The notes under the pieces: model-generated | Seen by the model: the letters and a program-made list of their open reading frames with translations, nothing else | What the model was told of the DNA's origin: nothing | The model's database searches: none | Shown here: in pieces, positions 51,335 through 62,200 of the stretch | Layout of the letters: each line of letters opens with the position of its first letter | Position numbering within the stretch: position 1 is the first letter of the stretch | Program-made: the position numbers and the translations under genes | Assembly: GCA_964370675.1 (NCBI GenBank) | Contig: CAYJKC010000003.1 | Coordinates: 1-64,000, forward strand | DNA length: 64,000 nt | Direction of reading: 5' to 3' | DNA from: CAYJAD01 sp964370675 | GTDB taxonomy: Bacteria > Desulfobacterota > Desulfovibrionia > Desulfovibrionales > Desulfovibrionaceae

Positions 51335-54300
51335 ATGCCAAAACGTACTGATTTAAAAAAGATTATGGTCATAGGTGCTGGCCCTATTGTTATTGGGCAA
51401 GCTTGTGAATTTGATTACTCTGGATCCCAAGCCGTAAAGGCCCTTAAAGAAGAAGGTTATGAAGTAGTGCTGGTTAACTCAAACCCAGCTACTATCATGA
51501 CTGACCCTGGTCTTGCAGATAAAACCTATGTGGAACCCATTGAGCACGAAACCCTAGCCGCCATTGTGCGTAAGGAAAGACCTTGTGCCATTTTGCCAAC
51601 ACTTGGCGGGCAAACCGGTCTTAATGCTGCTTTGGCTCTAGCTAAAAGTGGTGTTTTAGCTGAGTGTAATGTGGAGCTCATTGGGGCTAAAGCTGATGTT
51701 ATTGAAAAAGCTGAAAGCCGTGATTTATTCCGCAAAGCTATGGAAAATATTGGCTTAAAAATGCCAGCTAGTGGTATAGCCTATAATATGGAAGATGTGC
51801 GAAGGCTTGGTGCAAGCTTGCCATTTCCACTTATTATTCGTCCAGCCTTTACCCTTGGCGGTACTGGTGGTGGTATAGCTTATAACCTTGAAGATTTAGA
51901 AAACATTGCCGGACGCGGACTTGCTGCAAGCCCTGTGTCTGAGGTTATGATTGAGCAATCTGTTTTGGGCTGGAAAGAGCTTGAAATGGAAGTTATGCGC
52001 GATAAAAATGATAATTGCGTAATAGTTTGTTCCATTGAAAATGTAGACCCCATGGGTGTGCATACTGGTGATTCCATAACAGTTGCACCTGTACAAACTA
52101 TGACCGATGCTGAATATCAACACATGCGCGATGCAACCATTGCTGTTATGCGTGAAATAGGTGTTGAAACCGGTGGCTCCAATGTGCAATTTGCTCAAAA
52201 CCCAGCCAATGGTGAGCTAGTGGTTATTGAGATGAATCCGCGTGTATCTCGTTCTTCTGCACTTGCCTCTAAGGCAACAGGCTTTCCCATTGCAAAAATT
52301 GCCGCAAAACTTGCCGTAGGCTATACCTTAGATGAATTACGTAACGACATTACCCGCGAAACTTCCGCAAGTTTTGAACCTTCCATTGACTATGTGGTTG
52401 TAAAAATACCACGCTTTACCTTTGAAAAATTCCCAGGCTCCAAGGACGAACTAACCACCGCCATGAAAAGCGTTGGTGAGGCCATGAGCATTGGGCGTAC
52501 ATTTAAAGAGGCTCTACAAAAAGGCATGCGCTCCATGGAACTTGGCTATACTGGGCTTGGCTTTGGTTTTCGTAACGCCTTAGCAGACAAAGAAAGTGTG
52601 CTTGCATCCTTACGCAAGCCAAATTCACGGCGTTTACTTGCTTTGCGAGAAGCTGTGCGTTTAGGTCTTTCTGACCAAGAAATTTTTGAAGCTTCAAGCT
52701 TTGACCCTTGGTACACAAGACAGATTCGCGATATTGTTAATATGGAAAAAAGCCTATTAGACTTTGGACTTGCTAATGATATGACAGCCGCCAATGCTGA
52801 GCTTGCTGTTATATTGCGCGAAGCCAAGGAATATGGATTTTCTGATCGACAACTAGCAGAGATGTGGAAAAGACCAGAAAATGACATTAGCCGCTTGCGC
52901 AAAGAGCTTAATATTACTCCATCATATTATTTAGTAGATACTTGTGCAGCAGAATTTGAGGCTTATACCCCATATTTTTACTCCACTTATGAATCTACCC
53001 AAGAAATGGATTTATCAGAGCGTAAAAAAGTTATCATCCTAGGTGGTGGTCCAAACCGTATTGGGCAAGGCATTGAATTTGATTATTGTTGTTGCCATGC
53101 ATCATTTGCACTTAAAGATGCGGGGGTTATGTCCATCATGGTTAACTCTAACCCAGAAACAGTATCTACTGACTATGATACGTCTGACAGATTATATTTT
53201 GAGCCACTCACATTTGAAGATGTCATGCATATTGTGGATATAGAAAAACCCTTTGGGGTTATTGTGCAATTTGGTGGGCAAACTCCACTTAACTTAGCAG
53301 TACCACTTATGCGCGCCGGTGTGCCCATACTTGGCACCTCGCCCGATGCTATTGACCGCGCAGAAGACCGCGAACGTTTTCAAGCGCTTATTCAAAAACT
53401 TGGGCTTCGTCAACCACCCAATGGCATTGCTTTAAATCTTAAAGATGCTCAAAAAGTAGCAGAACAAATTGAATATCCTGTGGTAGTGCGCCCAAGCTAT
53501 GTGCTTGGAGGTAGAGCCATGGCCATTGTTTATGACAATGATGAACTTGCAGAATATTTTGCAAATCATGTGTCTGAAGACTTAGAACACCCTATCCTAA
53601 TTGATAAATTCTTAGAATATGCCATTGAGGTGGATGTTGACGCTCTATCTGATGGTGAAGAAGTATATATAGCTGGCATTATGGAACATATTGAAGAAGC
53701 CGGCGTTCACTCTGGTGACTCTGCTTGTGTTCTACCTTCATACTCACTCTCTTATGACCATGTGGCTGAAATTGCATTGCAAGCTGAAGCCTTGGCCCGC
53801 GAGCTTCGTGTTGTGGGGCTTATGAATATTCAATTTGCCATTAAGGATGATAAAATTTTCATCTTAGAAGTTAATCCGCGTGCTTCACGCACAGCACCCT
53901 TTGTAGCAAAAGCAACCGGTGTACCTCTACCATACTTGGCAACACAAGTTATGCTTGGCAAAACCCTTGAAGAGCTTGACCCTTGGTCCATGCGTAAAGG
54001 TGGATTTTTCTGTGTCAAAGAAGCCGTATTCCCCTTTAATCGCTTCACCGGAGTTGATGTGCTTTTAGGACCAGAAATGCGTTCCACAGGCGAAGTTATG
54101 GGCATGGGTCCAACTTTTGAAGAGGCTTTTTTCAAGAGCCAATTAGCAGCAGGTCAAACCCTACCCAAGAGTGGCAAGGTATTTCTTTCTGTTAATGATC
54201 GCGATAAACCTTTCCTCTTGGATGTGGCAAAAGTATTTGCAGATAAAGGTTTTGAGTTGGTGGCCACGCGCGGAACAGCTAAATTATTAGAAGAAGCTGG

Positions 54301-54571
54301 ACTAAAAGTACAAACAGTATTTAAAGTATATGAAGGTCGACCCAATATTGTTGATTTACTTAAAAATAATGAAATAGCCTTGGTTATCAATACCGCGTCA
54401 GGCAAGCTTACGGCTCAAGACTCTAAGGCAATACGTCGAACAGCATTAGCCTTTGGCATACCCTATTGCACAACCCTATCTGGTGCTAAAGCTACGGCTC
54501 GTGCTATAGGAACAAGCATAGATGGTGAAATACATGTGGAAAGCTTACAAGAGTATTATGCTAGGGCATAA
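51335..54571 (+). CDS. carB: Carbamoyl-phosphate synthase large subunit
   Basis: A full-length 1078-residue CarB. It has two homologous ATP-grasp halves, each beginning with a Rossmann-like loop (VIGAGPIVIGQACEFDYSGS near residue 12 and ILGGGPNRIGQGIEFDYCC near 568), and a C-terminal methylglyoxal-synthase-like regulatory domain (from about 940). It makes carbamoyl phosphate for pyrimidines and arginine from bicarbonate, glutamine-derived ammonia and two ATP. It precedes carA by 49 bases, the reverse of the common carA-carB order. Confidence 0.98.
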   Translation: MPKRTDLKKIMVIGAGPIVIGQACEFDYSGSQAVKALKEEGYEVVLVNSNPATIMTDPGLADKTYVEPIEHETLAAIVRKERPCAILPTLGGQTGLNAALALAKSGVLAECNVELIGAKADVIEKAESRDLFRKAMENIGLKMPASGIAYNMEDVRRLGASLPFPLIIRPAFTLGGTGGGIAYNLEDLENIAGRGLAASPVSEVMIEQSVLGWKELEMEVMRDKNDNCVIVCSIENVDPMGVHTGDSITVAPVQTMTDAEYQHMRDATIAVMREIGVETGGSNVQFAQNPANGELVVIEMNPRVSRSSALASKATGFPIAKIAAKLAVGYTLDELRNDITRETSASFEPSIDYVVVKIPRFTFEKFPGSKDELTTAMKSVGEAMSIGRTFKEALQKGMRSMELGYTGLGFGFRNALADKESVLASLRKPNSRRLLALREAVRLGLSDQEIFEASSFDPWYTRQIRDIVNMEKSLLDFGLANDMTAANAELAVILREAKEYGFSDRQLAEMWKRPENDISRLRKELNITPSYYLVDTCAAEFEAYTPYFYSTYESTQEMDLSERKKVIILGGGPNRIGQGIEFDYCCCHASFALKDAGVMSIMVNSNPETVSTDYDTSDRLYFEPLTFEDVMHIVDIEKPFGVIVQFGGQTPLNLAVPLMRAGVPILGTSPDAIDRAEDRERFQALIQKLGLRQPPNGIALNLKDAQKVAEQIEYPVVVRPSYVLGGRAMAIVYDNDELAEYFANHVSEDLEHPILIDKFLEYAIEVDVDALSDGEEVYIAGIMEHIEEAGVHSGDSACVLPSYSLSYDHVAEIALQAEALARELRVVGLMNIQFAIKDDKIFILEVNPRASRTAPFVAKATGVPLPYLATQVMLGKTLEELDPWSMRKGGFFCVKEAVFPFNRFTGVDVLLGPEMRSTGEVMGMGPTFEEAFFKSQLAAGQTLPKSGKVFLSVNDRDKPFLLDVAKVFADKGFELVATRGTAKLLEEAGLKVQTVFKVYEGRPNIVDLLKNNEIALVINTASGKLTAQDSKAIRRTALAFGIPYCTTLSGAKATARAIGTSIDGEIHVESLQEYYARA

Positions 54572-54620
54572 GGTTTTGTTGCAGGGTAAATTTACGCATA
54601 TATAATTAAAAGAGTAAATT

Positions 54621-55751
54621 ATGAAAGCATTACTTGTTTTAGAAGATGGCTTTAATTTAACTGGAAAATCTTTTACCGGCCCCATTGATGGTGGCGGTGA
54701 AGTTATTTTTAATACTGGCATGACTGGCTATCAAGAGCTACTCACAGACCCATCTTATTGTGGTCAAATGGTGTGCATGACCTATCCTCTCATTGGTAAC
54801 TATGGCATTAATGGCGAAGATATGGAGTCAAAAACATTGCATTTATCTGCACTGCTAGTTAAGGAATGCTGCAAAGAGCCTTCTAATTGGCGCTCAACCA
54901 TGTCCTTGCCAGAATTTTTAATGCAAAACAATATACCAGGGGTAGAAGGATTAGATACACGTGCACTTACTCGACACATTCGTTTGAATGGAGCTATGCG
55001 CGGTGTAATCTCAACCACATGCCTTGATGTAGATGAACTTAAAAAGCGTGCCTTATCCATGCCGTCCATGGTTGGTCAAAACTTGGTAGACCGTGTTGCC
55101 CCAACTGAACCATATGTGTGGACTGGCAATGGCACAAATAATGTTAGCCTTGGTAGTGATGGAAGCTATGCATGGCAAGATAAGGGACCACGCTTAGTGG
55201 TTTATGATTATGGTATTAAATGGAATATTTTGCGCATATTAGAAAAACATGGTTTTGATATGCTAGTAGTGCCACCAAAGTTTAGTGCAGCTAGTGTTAA
55301 AGCTGCAGGTGCAGAAGCTGTATTTTTATCCAATGGTCCTGGCGACCCAGACGTTCTTCAAGATGAGATTGCTATTGTCAAAGAATTAACTAAGTCCTAC
55401 CCCATGGCAGGTATTTGCCTTGGACATCAGCTACTAGGGCGCGCTCTTGGTGGAAGTATTACTAAGTTAAAGTTTGGGCATCATGGTTGTAATCATCCAG
55501 TTAAGGACCTTGTGGCCGGACATGTGGAAATCTCATCTCAAAATCATGGCTTTTGTGTAGATCTTACCAATGTACCAGATGTAGAAATTACGCATATTAA
55601 TCTCAATGATAATACTTTAGAAGGTTTTGCTCATAAAACTCTACCTATTTTTGCAGTGCAGCATCACCCAGAAGCCGCACCAGGGCCGGTAGAAAGTAGA
55701 TATATTTTTACTCGCTTTAGAAATATGATTCATAAAACATTAAATAAATAA
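54621..55751 (+). CDS. carA: Carbamoyl-phosphate synthase small (glutaminase) subunit
   Basis: A 376-residue CarA. The N-terminal half contains FNTGMTGYQELLTDPSYCGQ. The class I amidotransferase half has the nucleophile C266 in AGICLGHQLLGRALG and the catalytic pair in VQHHPEAAPGP. It supplies ammonia to CarB through an internal tunnel. Together with carB it forms a two-gene operon closed by a strong bidirectional hairpin. Confidence 0.97.
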   Translation: MKALLVLEDGFNLTGKSFTGPIDGGGEVIFNTGMTGYQELLTDPSYCGQMVCMTYPLIGNYGINGEDMESKTLHLSALLVKECCKEPSNWRSTMSLPEFLMQNNIPGVEGLDTRALTRHIRLNGAMRGVISTTCLDVDELKKRALSMPSMVGQNLVDRVAPTEPYVWTGNGTNNVSLGSDGSYAWQDKGPRLVVYDYGIKWNILRILEKHGFDMLVVPPKFSAASVKAAGAEAVFLSNGPGDPDVLQDEIAIVKELTKSYPMAGICLGHQLLGRALGGSITKLKFGHHGCNHPVKDLVAGHVEISSQNHGFCVDLTNVPDVEITHINLNDNTLEGFAHKTLPIFAVQHHPEAAPGPVESRYIFTRFRNMIHKTLNK

Positions 55752-55757
55752 AATTAA

Positions 55758-55798
55758 TGGGGGAAACTTTTTTGTTCTAAACAAAAGAGTTTCCCCCA
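55758..55798. terminator. Bidirectional terminator between carA and livF
   Basis: An 18-bp stem (TGGGGGAAACTTTTTTGT against ACAAAAGAGTTTCCCCCA, one G-T pair) with a five-base loop, placed in the 77-base gap between convergent genes. Same type as at 36784 and 39791. Confidence 0.85.
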
Positions 55799-55828
55799 AA
55801 ACATCTCATTAAAAGCTAATTAATAATC

Positions 55829-56545
55829 TTAATGTCCACCACCCAAATAAGCATCTCTTACTGTTGGGTTATTTAACATAGCACGGGCTTCATCTTCCAT
55901 AACCACATTACCAACCTCCAATACATAACCACGTGTTGCAAGTTTTAATGCAGCTCTGGCATTTTGCTCAACTAAAACTACAGTAACACCCTTTTTATTG
56001 ATGGTTCTTATGGTTTCAAAGATAGATGCCACAAGTAATGGAGCAAGCCCTAGTGAAGGCTCATCAAGTAATAACAATCTTGGTTGCCCCATAAGGGCAC
56101 GACCAATAGCAAGCATCTGCTGCTCCCCACCAGACAATGTTCCGGCAAGTTGGCGTTGGCGTTCTTCAAGCCTAGGAAATAATTCAAAAATCCACTCAAT
56201 ACTTTTGGCGATTTTAGCCTTATCATTAATGGTGAAGGCCCCTAGCTTCAAATTGCCAAGCACACTCATAGTACCAAATACACGTCGACCTTCAGGGGAT
56301 TGCGTAATACCTTTTTTAACAATTTCATCACTTTGCAATGTATGAAGTGGCATTCCATCAAAAATAATTTCACCCTTTTTAACAGCTTGTAAGCCGCTAA
56401 TGGTTTGCATGGTAGTGGTTTTTCCAGCACCATTAGCACCTAATATGGTAACAATTTCGCCTTCTTCAACCTTAAGATTTATACCATGCAAGGCTTCAAC
56501 TTGCCCATAATTTACATATACATCTTTTAATTCCAATAACGCCAT
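55829..56545 (-). CDS. livF: Branched-chain amino acid ABC transporter, ATP-binding protein LivF
   Basis: A 238-residue ABC ATPase starting at 56545, one base after the livG stop. Walker A is GANGAGKTT, the signature LSGGEQQMLAIGRALMGQP and Walker B LLLLDEPSLGLAP; the VTVVLVEQNARAALKLATRG end is typical of LivF. It powers uptake with LivG. Last gene of a livHMGF operon. A longer start five codons upstream overlaps livG and is less likely. Confidence 0.94.
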   Translation of the reverse strand: MALLELKDVYVNYGQVEALHGINLKVEEGEIVTILGANGAGKTTTMQTISGLQAVKKGEIIFDGMPLHTLQSDEIVKKGITQSPEGRRVFGTMSVLGNLKLGAFTINDKAKIAKSIEWIFELFPRLEERQRQLAGTLSGGEQQMLAIGRALMGQPRLLLLDEPSLGLAPLLVASIFETIRTINKKGVTVVLVEQNARAALKLATRGYVLEVGNVVMEDEARAMLNNPTVRDAYLGGGH

Positions 56546-56546
56546 A

Positions 56547-57317
56547 TTACCAGCTCCCATCGTCTACACCGAGGTAGGCCTCGATAACGGCTTTGTTATT
56601 ACGGATATTTTCAGGTACATCCTTAGCAATGACACAGCCATTTTCTAAAACAATCAGCTCATGGCAAATGTGCATAACTAGGCGCATATCATGCTCAATA
56701 AGCAACACTGTAATCCCGCGCTTACGTATGGCATGAATAAGTTCCATAAGTTCAGCAGTTTCTTGCTCATTCATACCACCAGCTGGTTCATCCAAAATGA
56801 GTAATTCAGGGTCAGAAGCAAGAGCACGCGCAATTTCAAGCAAGCGTTGTTTACCATAAGCTAAGCTACCAGCCCGCTCGGCATAAATATCATCAATACC
56901 AACAAATGCCAGTTCTTGCATAGCACGGTCAAAGGCTGCACTCTCCTCACGGCGTTGCCAAGGTAAGCGCAACATAGATGACACCACCCCAGCAGACATA
57001 CGGCAGTGATGACCAGCTAAAACATTTTCCACAGCTTGCATACGTGGAAAAAGCCTAATGGTCTGAAATGTTCTAGCTATACCTTTTTTTACAAGCTTAT
57101 ATGAAGGCACACCAGTGATACGCTCTGTCTTAAAATATATATCACCTTTTTCTGGTTTATAATTACCGGTAATACAGTTAAACACAGTGGTCTTACCAGC
57201 ACCATTTGGACCAATTAAGCCCACAATACTACCACGTGCCACATCAAAGTTAACCTCTTGCATAGCGGTTAACCCACCAAAAACCTTAGTTACATTGGCA
57301 AGTCTTAGCAAACTCAT
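56547..57317 (-). CDS. livG: Branched-chain amino acid ABC transporter, ATP-binding protein LivG
   Basis: A 256-residue ABC ATPase with Walker A GPNGAGKTTVFN, a LivG-type degenerate signature LAYGKQRLLEIARAL and Walker B LLILDEPAGGMNEQE, followed by VLLIEHDMRLVM. GIARTFQTIRLF in the Q-loop region is also typical. Its start overlaps the livM stop by four bases (ATGA), a sign of tight coupling. Confidence 0.95.
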   Translation of the reverse strand: MSLLRLANVTKVFGGLTAMQEVNFDVARGSIVGLIGPNGAGKTTVFNCITGNYKPEKGDIYFKTERITGVPSYKLVKKGIARTFQTIRLFPRMQAVENVLAGHHCRMSAGVVSSMLRLPWQRREESAAFDRAMQELAFVGIDDIYAERAGSLAYGKQRLLEIARALASDPELLILDEPAGGMNEQETAELMELIHAIRKRGITVLLIEHDMRLVMHICHELIVLENGCVIAKDVPENIRNNKAVIEAYLGVDDGSW

Positions 57318-58300
57318 GGCTTGCCTCCTATATCTGGTGATGGTGGTGGTTTTGGCGTGCCATCTTTATTAAAGAAATTAACTTTATATTTATAAAGAGC
57401 AGGAGGCAACAAACCTTGCGGGCGCCAAATCATCATAACCATCATGGCAAGACCAAAAATCAGCATACGCGCATTGGAAAATTCGCGCAAAAGTTCTGGT
57501 AAACCAATGAATATAAATGTACTCAAAAGTACACCAAGCTGGCTACCACCGCTTAAAATAACCACTGCAAATATTACAACAGATTCAGTAAATGAAAATG
57601 ACTCTGGTGTTACAATGGTCATTTTTGCGGCAAAAACATTACCAGCAGTACCTGCCCAACAAGCTCCAATAATAAAAGCAATAAGCTTATATTTTGCAAC
57701 ATTGACTCCGCAACCGTTGGCAGCTGTATCATCTTCACGAATATAGTTTAAAGCGCGCCCAAAGCGTGATTTTGCAAGCCATGCAAAAAATAGCACACTT
57801 AAGGCAACACCACCCCAAACAAAATAATAAAAGTGTGTAGGGCTTACAATACGAAAGCCCAAAATTTCAGGTCTGGATATACCAAATATACCATTAGCCC
57901 CACCAAAAATTCCACCTACATCATTAACAAGAGTGAGGCGCACAATTTCCACAATACCTATGGTTACAATAAGCAAATAATCACCACGCAAGTGAATAAT
58001 GGGCCTTGCAACAATAAGAGCAAAGATACCTGCTGCAACTCCTGCTACAGGCAAGAGATAAAGCACAGGAATACCATACATGGTATTTAGTACCGCAGTA
58101 GTATAGGCACCAATGGCATAAAAGGCTGCATGCCCCATATGAAATAGCCCAGCTTGACCTAAGATTACGTTTAAGGAAAGTGCAAGCCAAGCATAAAGCC
58201 CAATACTAACACAAACATCAACCCAATATCTATTGGCTATTAACGGTAAGAGTAAGATGCATATGATGAGTACACCGGTAATAATATTTCGTGTTTTCAT
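57314..58300 (-). CDS. livM: Branched-chain amino acid ABC transporter permease LivM
   Basis: A 328-residue permease with about eight to ten membrane helices. YAWLALSLNVILGQAGLFHM near the N-terminus and DDTAANGCGVNVAKYKLIAF, the loop that contacts the ATPase, identify LivM. A hydrophilic C-terminus rich in P and K (GTPKPPPSPDIGGKP) extends beyond the last helix. Start and stop overlap livH and livG by four bases each. Confidence 0.95.
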   Translation of the reverse strand: MKTRNIITGVLIICILLLPLIANRYWVDVCVSIGLYAWLALSLNVILGQAGLFHMGHAAFYAIGAYTTAVLNTMYGIPVLYLLPVAGVAAGIFALIVARPIIHLRGDYLLIVTIGIVEIVRLTLVNDVGGIFGGANGIFGISRPEILGFRIVSPTHFYYFVWGGVALSVLFFAWLAKSRFGRALNYIREDDTAANGCGVNVAKYKLIAFIIGACWAGTAGNVFAAKMTIVTPESFSFTESVVIFAVVILSGGSQLGVLLSTFIFIGLPELLREFSNARMLIFGLAMMVMMIWRPQGLLPPALYKYKVNFFNKDGTPKPPPSPDIGGKP

Positions 58301-59202
58301 AGCTTATCAGCCACCCTTTCGCCCAATATACCAGTGGGGCGGACAATAAGAATACAAATTAATACACCAAAAGCTATTACATCCTTCCAAGCAGCTGCAA
58401 TGTATGCAGCACTCATGGCTTCTATAACACCAAGCAATAGACCACCTAACATAGCACCAGGTATATTACCAATACCGCCTAAAATGGCTGCCGTAAAGGC
58501 TTTTAGTCCATAACTCCAACCCATAACAAAATCAATTTGCCCATAATACATACCAACCATCATACCAGCAGCACCACCAAGACCTGGTCCAATCATAAAG
58601 ACTATGGATATAATGCGATTTACATTAATACCCATTAGCCTTGCAGCACCTTGGTCAATAGATACAGCTCGCATGGCTGAACCTGTGCGTGTTCTATGTA
58701 CAAAAAGATGTAGAGCAAGCATAAGCAAAAATGAAGTGATAATTACCAATATGCGTATACCAGGCACTTCCCAAGATCCTATGCTCACTGTAAATGATGG
58801 GCGCGCAATTTCAGGATATACAAAAAAGCGCGCACCATAAATCAACATAATGGCATTTTGAAAGAATATGGAAGCACCTAGAGCAGAAACTACTGCTGAT
58901 AGACGGTTTGCATTACGTAATGGCCGATATGCCACTCGCTCAAGCAAAAAGCCTACCAAAGCCACAAAAACAGCCACCATTACAAATACTAATATAATGG
59001 CTATTTCTATGGGTAATGCCCCTGCAAGACCAGCACTTACTAACAGTGTTAGACCGCAATATGCTCCAATGGTAAATAAATCACCATGCGCAAAGTTAAT
59101 GAGCTTTAATATACCATAAACCATGGTATATCCCAGTGCTACCAGAGCATAAATACTACCCACAGCAAGCCCATTAATAAATTGTTGGATGAAATCACCC
59201 AT
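58297..59202 (-). CDS. livH: Branched-chain amino acid ABC transporter permease LivH
   Basis: A 301-residue permease with about eight helices. QQFINGLAVGSIYALVALGY, GILKLINFAHGDLFTIGAYC and RAVSIDQGAARLMGINVNR (the ATPase-contact loop) mark LivH. The ATG at 59202 gives the usual MGDFIQQ start; TTG and GTG codons a few bases upstream are alternatives. The periplasmic binding protein LivK is not adjacent to it, since putA comes next; an exported protein that begins at 63904 could be it, but only its signal peptide is visible. Confidence 0.93.
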   Translation of the reverse strand: MGDFIQQFINGLAVGSIYALVALGYTMVYGILKLINFAHGDLFTIGAYCGLTLLVSAGLAGALPIEIAIILVFVMVAVFVALVGFLLERVAYRPLRNANRLSAVVSALGASIFFQNAIMLIYGARFFVYPEIARPSFTVSIGSWEVPGIRILVIITSFLLMLALHLFVHRTRTGSAMRAVSIDQGAARLMGINVNRIISIVFMIGPGLGGAAGMMVGMYYGQIDFVMGWSYGLKAFTAAILGGIGNIPGAMLGGLLLGVIEAMSAAYIAAAWKDVIAFGVLICILIVRPTGILGERVADKL

Positions 59203-59259
59203 GCACACCAACCTTAGCTAGAATTTTAAGACAATTTATATTTTCACAAACAAACAATA

Positions 59260-62200
59260 TTAAGCATCCCAATCGTCATCTTCTTCTACAGGAGCAAAAC
59301 CACGGCGCATGGTATTTTCTGTAATTACGCGTGGATCCATAAAATGCAATAGATAGTCTGGTCCACCAGCCTTAGTTCCAACACCAGACATACGCGCCCC
59401 ACCAAATGGTTGACGCTCGACCAATGCACCGGTATTATTACGGTTAATATATAAATTGCCCACACGAAACTTTTGGCGCGCCTTATCTAAATTCTTGGGT
59501 GAGCGACTAAACACACCACCAGTCAATGCAAAGCGTGTACTATTGGCAAGTTCAATGGCATGATCAAAGTCTTTAGCGCGCATGATAGCAAGTACTGGGC
59601 CAAACACTTCTTCTTGGGCAATGCGATGCTCTGGCAAAATGTTATCCACCATAGTTATGGGAACCCAATAACCCTCACCTTCTGGCACAGGGCTCTTGTA
59701 AAGCAATTTACCTTCTTGCTCAGCTATGGCAGCATATTCCAATACATTTTTCTGAGCAGCAGCGTCAGCTACGGCACCCATGGCATAGGTGCAATCATCA
59801 GCAGGACCAATAAGCAAAGCCTTTGCTCCTTCCACAAGACGCTCTATGGCTTTGTCATATATGGCATCCGTAACAATTAAACGAGAACAAGCAGAGCACT
59901 TCTGACCTTGGAAAGCAAAGGCAGAATAAAGCACATGCGGCACGGCTTCATCAAGGTCAGCATCATCGTCAATAATGATGGCATTTTTACCACCCATTTC
60001 TGAAATAACTTTTTTAACATTGGCTTGATTTGGTCCGGTTTGACCGGCTTTTTCGACAATGCGTAAGCCAACTTCCATAGATCCTGTAAAAGCTATGCAG
60101 CTAATATCTGGATGTTCTACAAGATAATCACCCATTACAGAACCACGCCCTGGTACATAGTTAAACACACCAGCAGGTAAACCAGCTTCTTCAAATATCT
60201 CTACTAAGTGATGCCCAATAATACCTGTAATATTTGCAGGCTTATAAATAACTGGATTACCAGCAACAATAGCCGCTGATGCCATACCCATACTAATGGC
60301 AAGCGGGAAGTTCCAAGGGGCGATAACAGCAGTAATACCCTTGGGTTCATATAAATAATGGTTAAGTTCACCAGGTGCATTACCCATACGCCTTGGTTTT
60401 GCTAAACGCTCCATCTCACGAGCATAATACTCTAAAAAGTCAATGGCTTCTGCTACGTCAGCTTGAGCTTGATCCCATTGCTTACCAACTTCTAAAACTT
60501 GCCAAGCCGATAGTTCATAGGCACGTCTACGCGCAACAGCTGCAGCCTTAACTAAGTATTTAGCACGCTCTACTGGTGGAGTATCACGCCATGCAGGAAA
60601 TGCTTCGCGTGCAGCAGCTAAAGCCATATCAACTTCAGCAATGCCACCTTGGCAAACATGTCCTAATACTTCTGATGGTTTAGCAGGATTAACTGTAGGA
60701 ATGCGGTCCTCAAGCTCTACCTTTTTGCCTCCAATATATAATGGATACACCTTACCTAAAGAGTTAGCACGAATTTTTGCAATCTCTGCTGGAAATACAG
60801 CACGATGATCGGCTCTGGTAAAATCAACCATGGGTTCATTAACAAATGGACCAAAACCTTCTACACTAGCTACTTCTTTGCGATTTTGCTCACGTTTTAT
60901 CCGTTCGCGCTCAGCAGTTTTGTGTGGATCTTCTAAAAGTTTCTCAAGACTTGCTTCTTCCACAAAGCTTTGACGTAAGAAAGATTCGTTGGCAGTATTT
61001 TCCAAAAGTCGCCTTACTAAATAGCCCATACCTGGCACCATATCACCATAAGGGCAATATAGGCGCACACGCCCAGCAATCTTCAAAATACCACGGCGCA
61101 CTGGCTCAGCCATGCCGTAGAGAACTTGAAATTCATAGCGAGAATCATCAACATTTAACTCTTTAGCAATTTCCATAACCGCAGAAATGGTGCGCACATT
61201 ATGAGAAGCACAAGCAAAATGACAAACATCTTGATTTTTTAATATATTATATGCCACACGCTCAAAACAAGCATCGCTTTCTGCTTTAATAGTCCAAACA
61301 GGCACTTCCCAGCCCATTTGCTTGGCTTTAACTACTTCATAATCCCAATAAGCACCCTTAACGAGGCGTATAGAAATTTGTGTATTATTGGCTTTTGCCC
61401 AATCAATAAGTTCTGTTACATCTTTTTCACAATCTTTCAAATATGCTTGTAAAACAATACCAATATGCGGATAGTCTTTATATTCAAGCTTTAGGCGACG
61501 ATAAACTTCAAGAGTAATGTCTTTATGCTTATATGATTCCATATCAATGCAGAAAAATGCATTTAACTCCACCGCACGTTTACAAATGCGGCGAGCTTGT
61601 TCTAATATACCAACCACAGATCCTTCAAAATCTTGTGGATTAGCAAGGCAGAAGGTGGCAGTGGGCTTAATAGCAATATTAACCCTAGGGGCATGTCCCC
61701 AATCATCTTTTTGCTTAGGGTCACTACCCAGAGCATCCCAAGCATGTTGCTCTTTTTCTAAAGCATCCAAAAGCTCAAGATATGTACCAACATATTCCTC
61801 GGCTTCTGCATGAGAAAGGGTAGCCTCTCCAAGCACATCCACCACAGCGCCAAAGCCATCTTTACGTAGTTTTTTCATATTTTTAATGGCATCAGTGGTC
61901 TTTTCACCCACAATAAATTGCTTTGCCATTTCATGAATATTGGTGGAAATTAACTTGTTTAACATGCCCCCACCCAAAGAACCAAGCATGCCAGCCATCT
62001 TAGCTCCAGCAGAAAGGAATGCAGGCATATCCTTTTCATCACCAAAATATTCTTGAATATGATCTGTCAAAAGCTTAGGAGTAGTTAAGGAAGGAAATGT
62101 GTCGACAAAACGAAAAATTTGCACTTTAAATTGTTCATTTTGCATGCTCCAATCCATTACCTTTCCCATCCAAGCTGCTTTGTCAAAAAGAGAAGGTTTT

